From Ignavibacteriaceae bacterium (GTDB lineage Bacteria; Bacteroidota; Ignavibacteria; Ignavibacteriales; Ignavibacteriaceae): 64,000 bases of DNA. The translations under genes and the position numbers were made by a program. This document shows, one piece after another, positions 62,741 to 64,000 of the stretch. The notes beneath the pieces were generated by a model that saw only the letters and a program-made list of their open reading frames with translations, had not been told where the DNA came from and made no database searches. The stretch lies in assembly GCA_008933765.1 (NCBI GenBank), contig WBUK01000003.1, forward strand, positions 62,001 to 126,000, given 5' to 3'. Every line of letters begins with the position of its first letter. Positions within the stretch are counted from its first letter, which is position 1.

Positions 62741-63748
62741 TCACCTGCTTTCGCTTTGGCTGATCTTCCTAATCGATTCTTCAATCTTTTCACTGATCTG
62801 ATGAGCCACCTTCAGAGCCTTTAGTCCATCTTCACCTGAAACCACAGGTGGCTGACGCATTGCAACAGCTTTTATGAAAAGTGAAAGCTCATACTCTAAG
62901 GCGTTAATTTTGGGTGCTTCGGCTTGCTCGTAGATTACACTCTTCGCATTATCACCGACCCCAATGGTACCAAAAGAAAAAGCAGCAATGGAAGTGTCGC
63001 CCGGCGAAATCAGTCTGTAAATCTCGGTTGTTCCGGTTATAAAATCGAGCGTAATATAATTATCTTTTTGGAACAACCGCATTTTCCTCATCTTTTTCTG
63101 CGATATTCTGCTTGCCGTAACAACCGCCACCGCACCGTTTGCAAACTCGATTCTGCAGTTGGCGATGTCGCTCGTTGGTGAAACCACAGGAATACCGGAG
63201 GCATCAATCTTCACCACTTCACTTTTCACGAGGCTTAAAATTATGTCAATATCATGGATCATAAGATCGAGAACCACAGCCACATCGGTTCCCCGCGGGT
63301 TAAACTGAGCCAAACGGTCGGTCTGTATAAATTTTGGGTCTAAATTATATCCTTCAACCGCCAGAATTGCGGGGTTGAACCGCTCGATGTGCCCCACCTG
63401 AATCAGTCTTCCGTTTCGTTTGGCTAACGCAACCAATTTTTCTCCCTCTTCAATGGTTGCGGTCATCGGCTTTTCGATAAAAACATCCAACCCTGCCGCG
63501 AGCGCACGGCTCGCCACTTCATAATGTGCGGTAGTGGTAACGGCAATGCAAACAGCTTCACACCCTGCGAAAAGATCGGTTTCCCTTGCAAAATTTTTTA
63601 CTCCTTGTTCCCTTGCGCAAGTTTCAGATTTTTCGTAGGAAGAATCATAAACACCCACTAACTCAGCATTTTCGATGTTTTTTAACATTTTCACATGCAG
63701 GCTGCCAAGATGCCCTGTGCCCACAACACCAATCTTTACTTTTTTCAT
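62741..63748 (-). CDS. Gfo/Idh/MocA-family oxidoreductase
   Basis: A 335-residue NAD(P)-dependent sugar dehydrogenase. The start is ATG 63746-63748 (MKKVKIGVVGTGHLGSLHVK), as the 26 residues before it do not fit. It has the Rossmann loop GVVGTGHLG, EKPMTATIEEGEKLV with the catalytic lysine, and QVGHIERFNPAI, which recalls UDP-GlcNAc 3-dehydrogenase (GnnA) and other lipid-A-cluster members. Its place 9 bp before lptD supports a lipid A or LPS sugar role. The exact substrate is not proven. Confidence 0.88.
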   Translation of the reverse strand: MKKVKIGVVGTGHLGSLHVKMLKNIENAELVGVYDSSYEKSETCAREQGVKNFARETDLFAGCEAVCIAVTTTAHYEVASRALAAGLDVFIEKPMTATIEEGEKLVALAKRNGRLIQVGHIERFNPAILAVEGYNLDPKFIQTDRLAQFNPRGTDVAVVLDLMIHDIDIILSLVKSEVVKIDASGIPVVSPTSDIANCRIEFANGAVAVVTASRISQKKMRKMRLFQKDNYITLDFITGTTEIYRLISPGDTSIAAFSFGTIGVGDNAKSVIYEQAEAPKINALEYELSLFIKAVAMRQPPVVSGEDGLKALKVAHQISEKIEESIRKISQSESR

Positions 63749-63913
63749 CCGAATTTTATGCTTTGAATAAGGGTAGTTACAATGAATTAAAAAGTGGCTT
63801 GCCCCATACAAATGAGACAACACCACTTAATATTTAAATTGTGAAATGAAATGAAACTCGACTGCCTTGCGCACTTGAGCCTGCACATTGTGGGTCGGTT
63901 CAAAATCCCGGGT

Positions 63914-64000
63914 TTATTTAGATACTATCTCTACACACTTGATCGAAGAATAAGGCACAAATATCTTAACCTCATTCCCGGCTTCTCTGTCATTTTTAAG
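63914..64000 (-). CDS. C-terminal end of an unidentified gene
   Basis: The minus strand from the window edge reads LKNDREAGNEVKIFVPYSSI then KCVEIVSK and stops at 63914-63916. The strand-like pattern and position upstream of the Gfo/Idh/MocA gene suggest a true protein end of 28 residues. A competing open frame on the plus strand (ATG 63851) is less protein-like. I do not recognise the family. Confidence 0.45.
   Translation of the reverse strand, partial: LKNDREAGNEVKIFVPYSSIKCVEIVSK

Noticed and set aside
63851-64000. Plus-strand gene start at the window end
   Set aside because: The minus-strand frame in the same place looks more like protein and fits the operon direction of the neighbour.

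Overview
The window looks like a chromosomal piece of a Bacteroidota/Chlorobi-group bacterium, most likely from the Ignavibacteria. The support is threefold: several C-terminal type IX secretion (T9SS) sorting domains of the YPNPFNPST kind, TTTG-N19-TAnnTTTG-like promoters (best case 59143-59173), and a high share of two-membrane Gram-negative genes (LptD, OmpA, TonB). No sequence search was possible, so the placement is inference.

Layout. 1-539: an integral membrane protein cut by the window edge. 790-3612: TonB, VanZ-like protein and NAD(P)HX repair enzyme. 3698-11302 (minus): nuoJKLM, an NhaD-type Na+/H+ antiporter, a small unknown protein and nuoN, i.e. only the membrane arm of complex I. 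11529-17129 (plus): hrcA-grpE-dnaJ, then a ComEA-like protein, an unknown single-span protein, a PilM-like protein and rsmD. 17368-20122 (minus): TPR protein and glycyl-tRNA synthetase. 20283-24088 (plus): PAS histidine kinase, sigma-54 response regulator and MBL-fold hydrolase.

24427-32719 (minus) is the most interesting part. A seven-gene operon encodes a GldL-like two-span protein with a buried glutamate, a GldM-like single-span protein, a separate exported periplasmic protein that may be the rest of GldM, and two tandem paralogous pairs of predicted outer-membrane beta-barrel proteins (A1-B1 and A2-B2). An attenuator-like hairpin lies between the pairs. I read it as a divergent proton-driven motor of the T9SS/gliding type with a split GldM and an unfamiliar, duplicated outer-membrane part.

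32907-44556 (minus): a DUF2254-like membrane protein, then a zone of T9SS cargo genes. These are an FG-GAP protein, a large beta-helix protein broken by one frameshift and one amber codon, an orphan sorting-domain remnant, and a subtilisin-like protease. Two terminators here are identical over 40 bp. 44840-49878 (plus): a lipoprotein, a DUF4783 protein and a large NtrY-like kinase behind a near-perfect sigma-54 promoter; a strong terminator hairpin lies inside the DUF4783 signal-peptide codons. 50009-57015 (plus): an AddA-like helicase-nuclease with two coding minisatellites, an amidase and a fused SpmA/SpmB protein. 57334-63748: an OmpA-family protein with a duplicated barrel, tRNA-Pro(CGG), yajQ, lptD and a Gfo/Idh/MocA oxidoreductase; the tail of one more minus-strand gene reaches the window end.

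Together the genes describe an envelope-rich, respiring cell that secretes adhesin and protease cargo by T9SS and uses sigma-54 signalling. I saw no rRNA, CRISPR array, insertion sequence or prophage.
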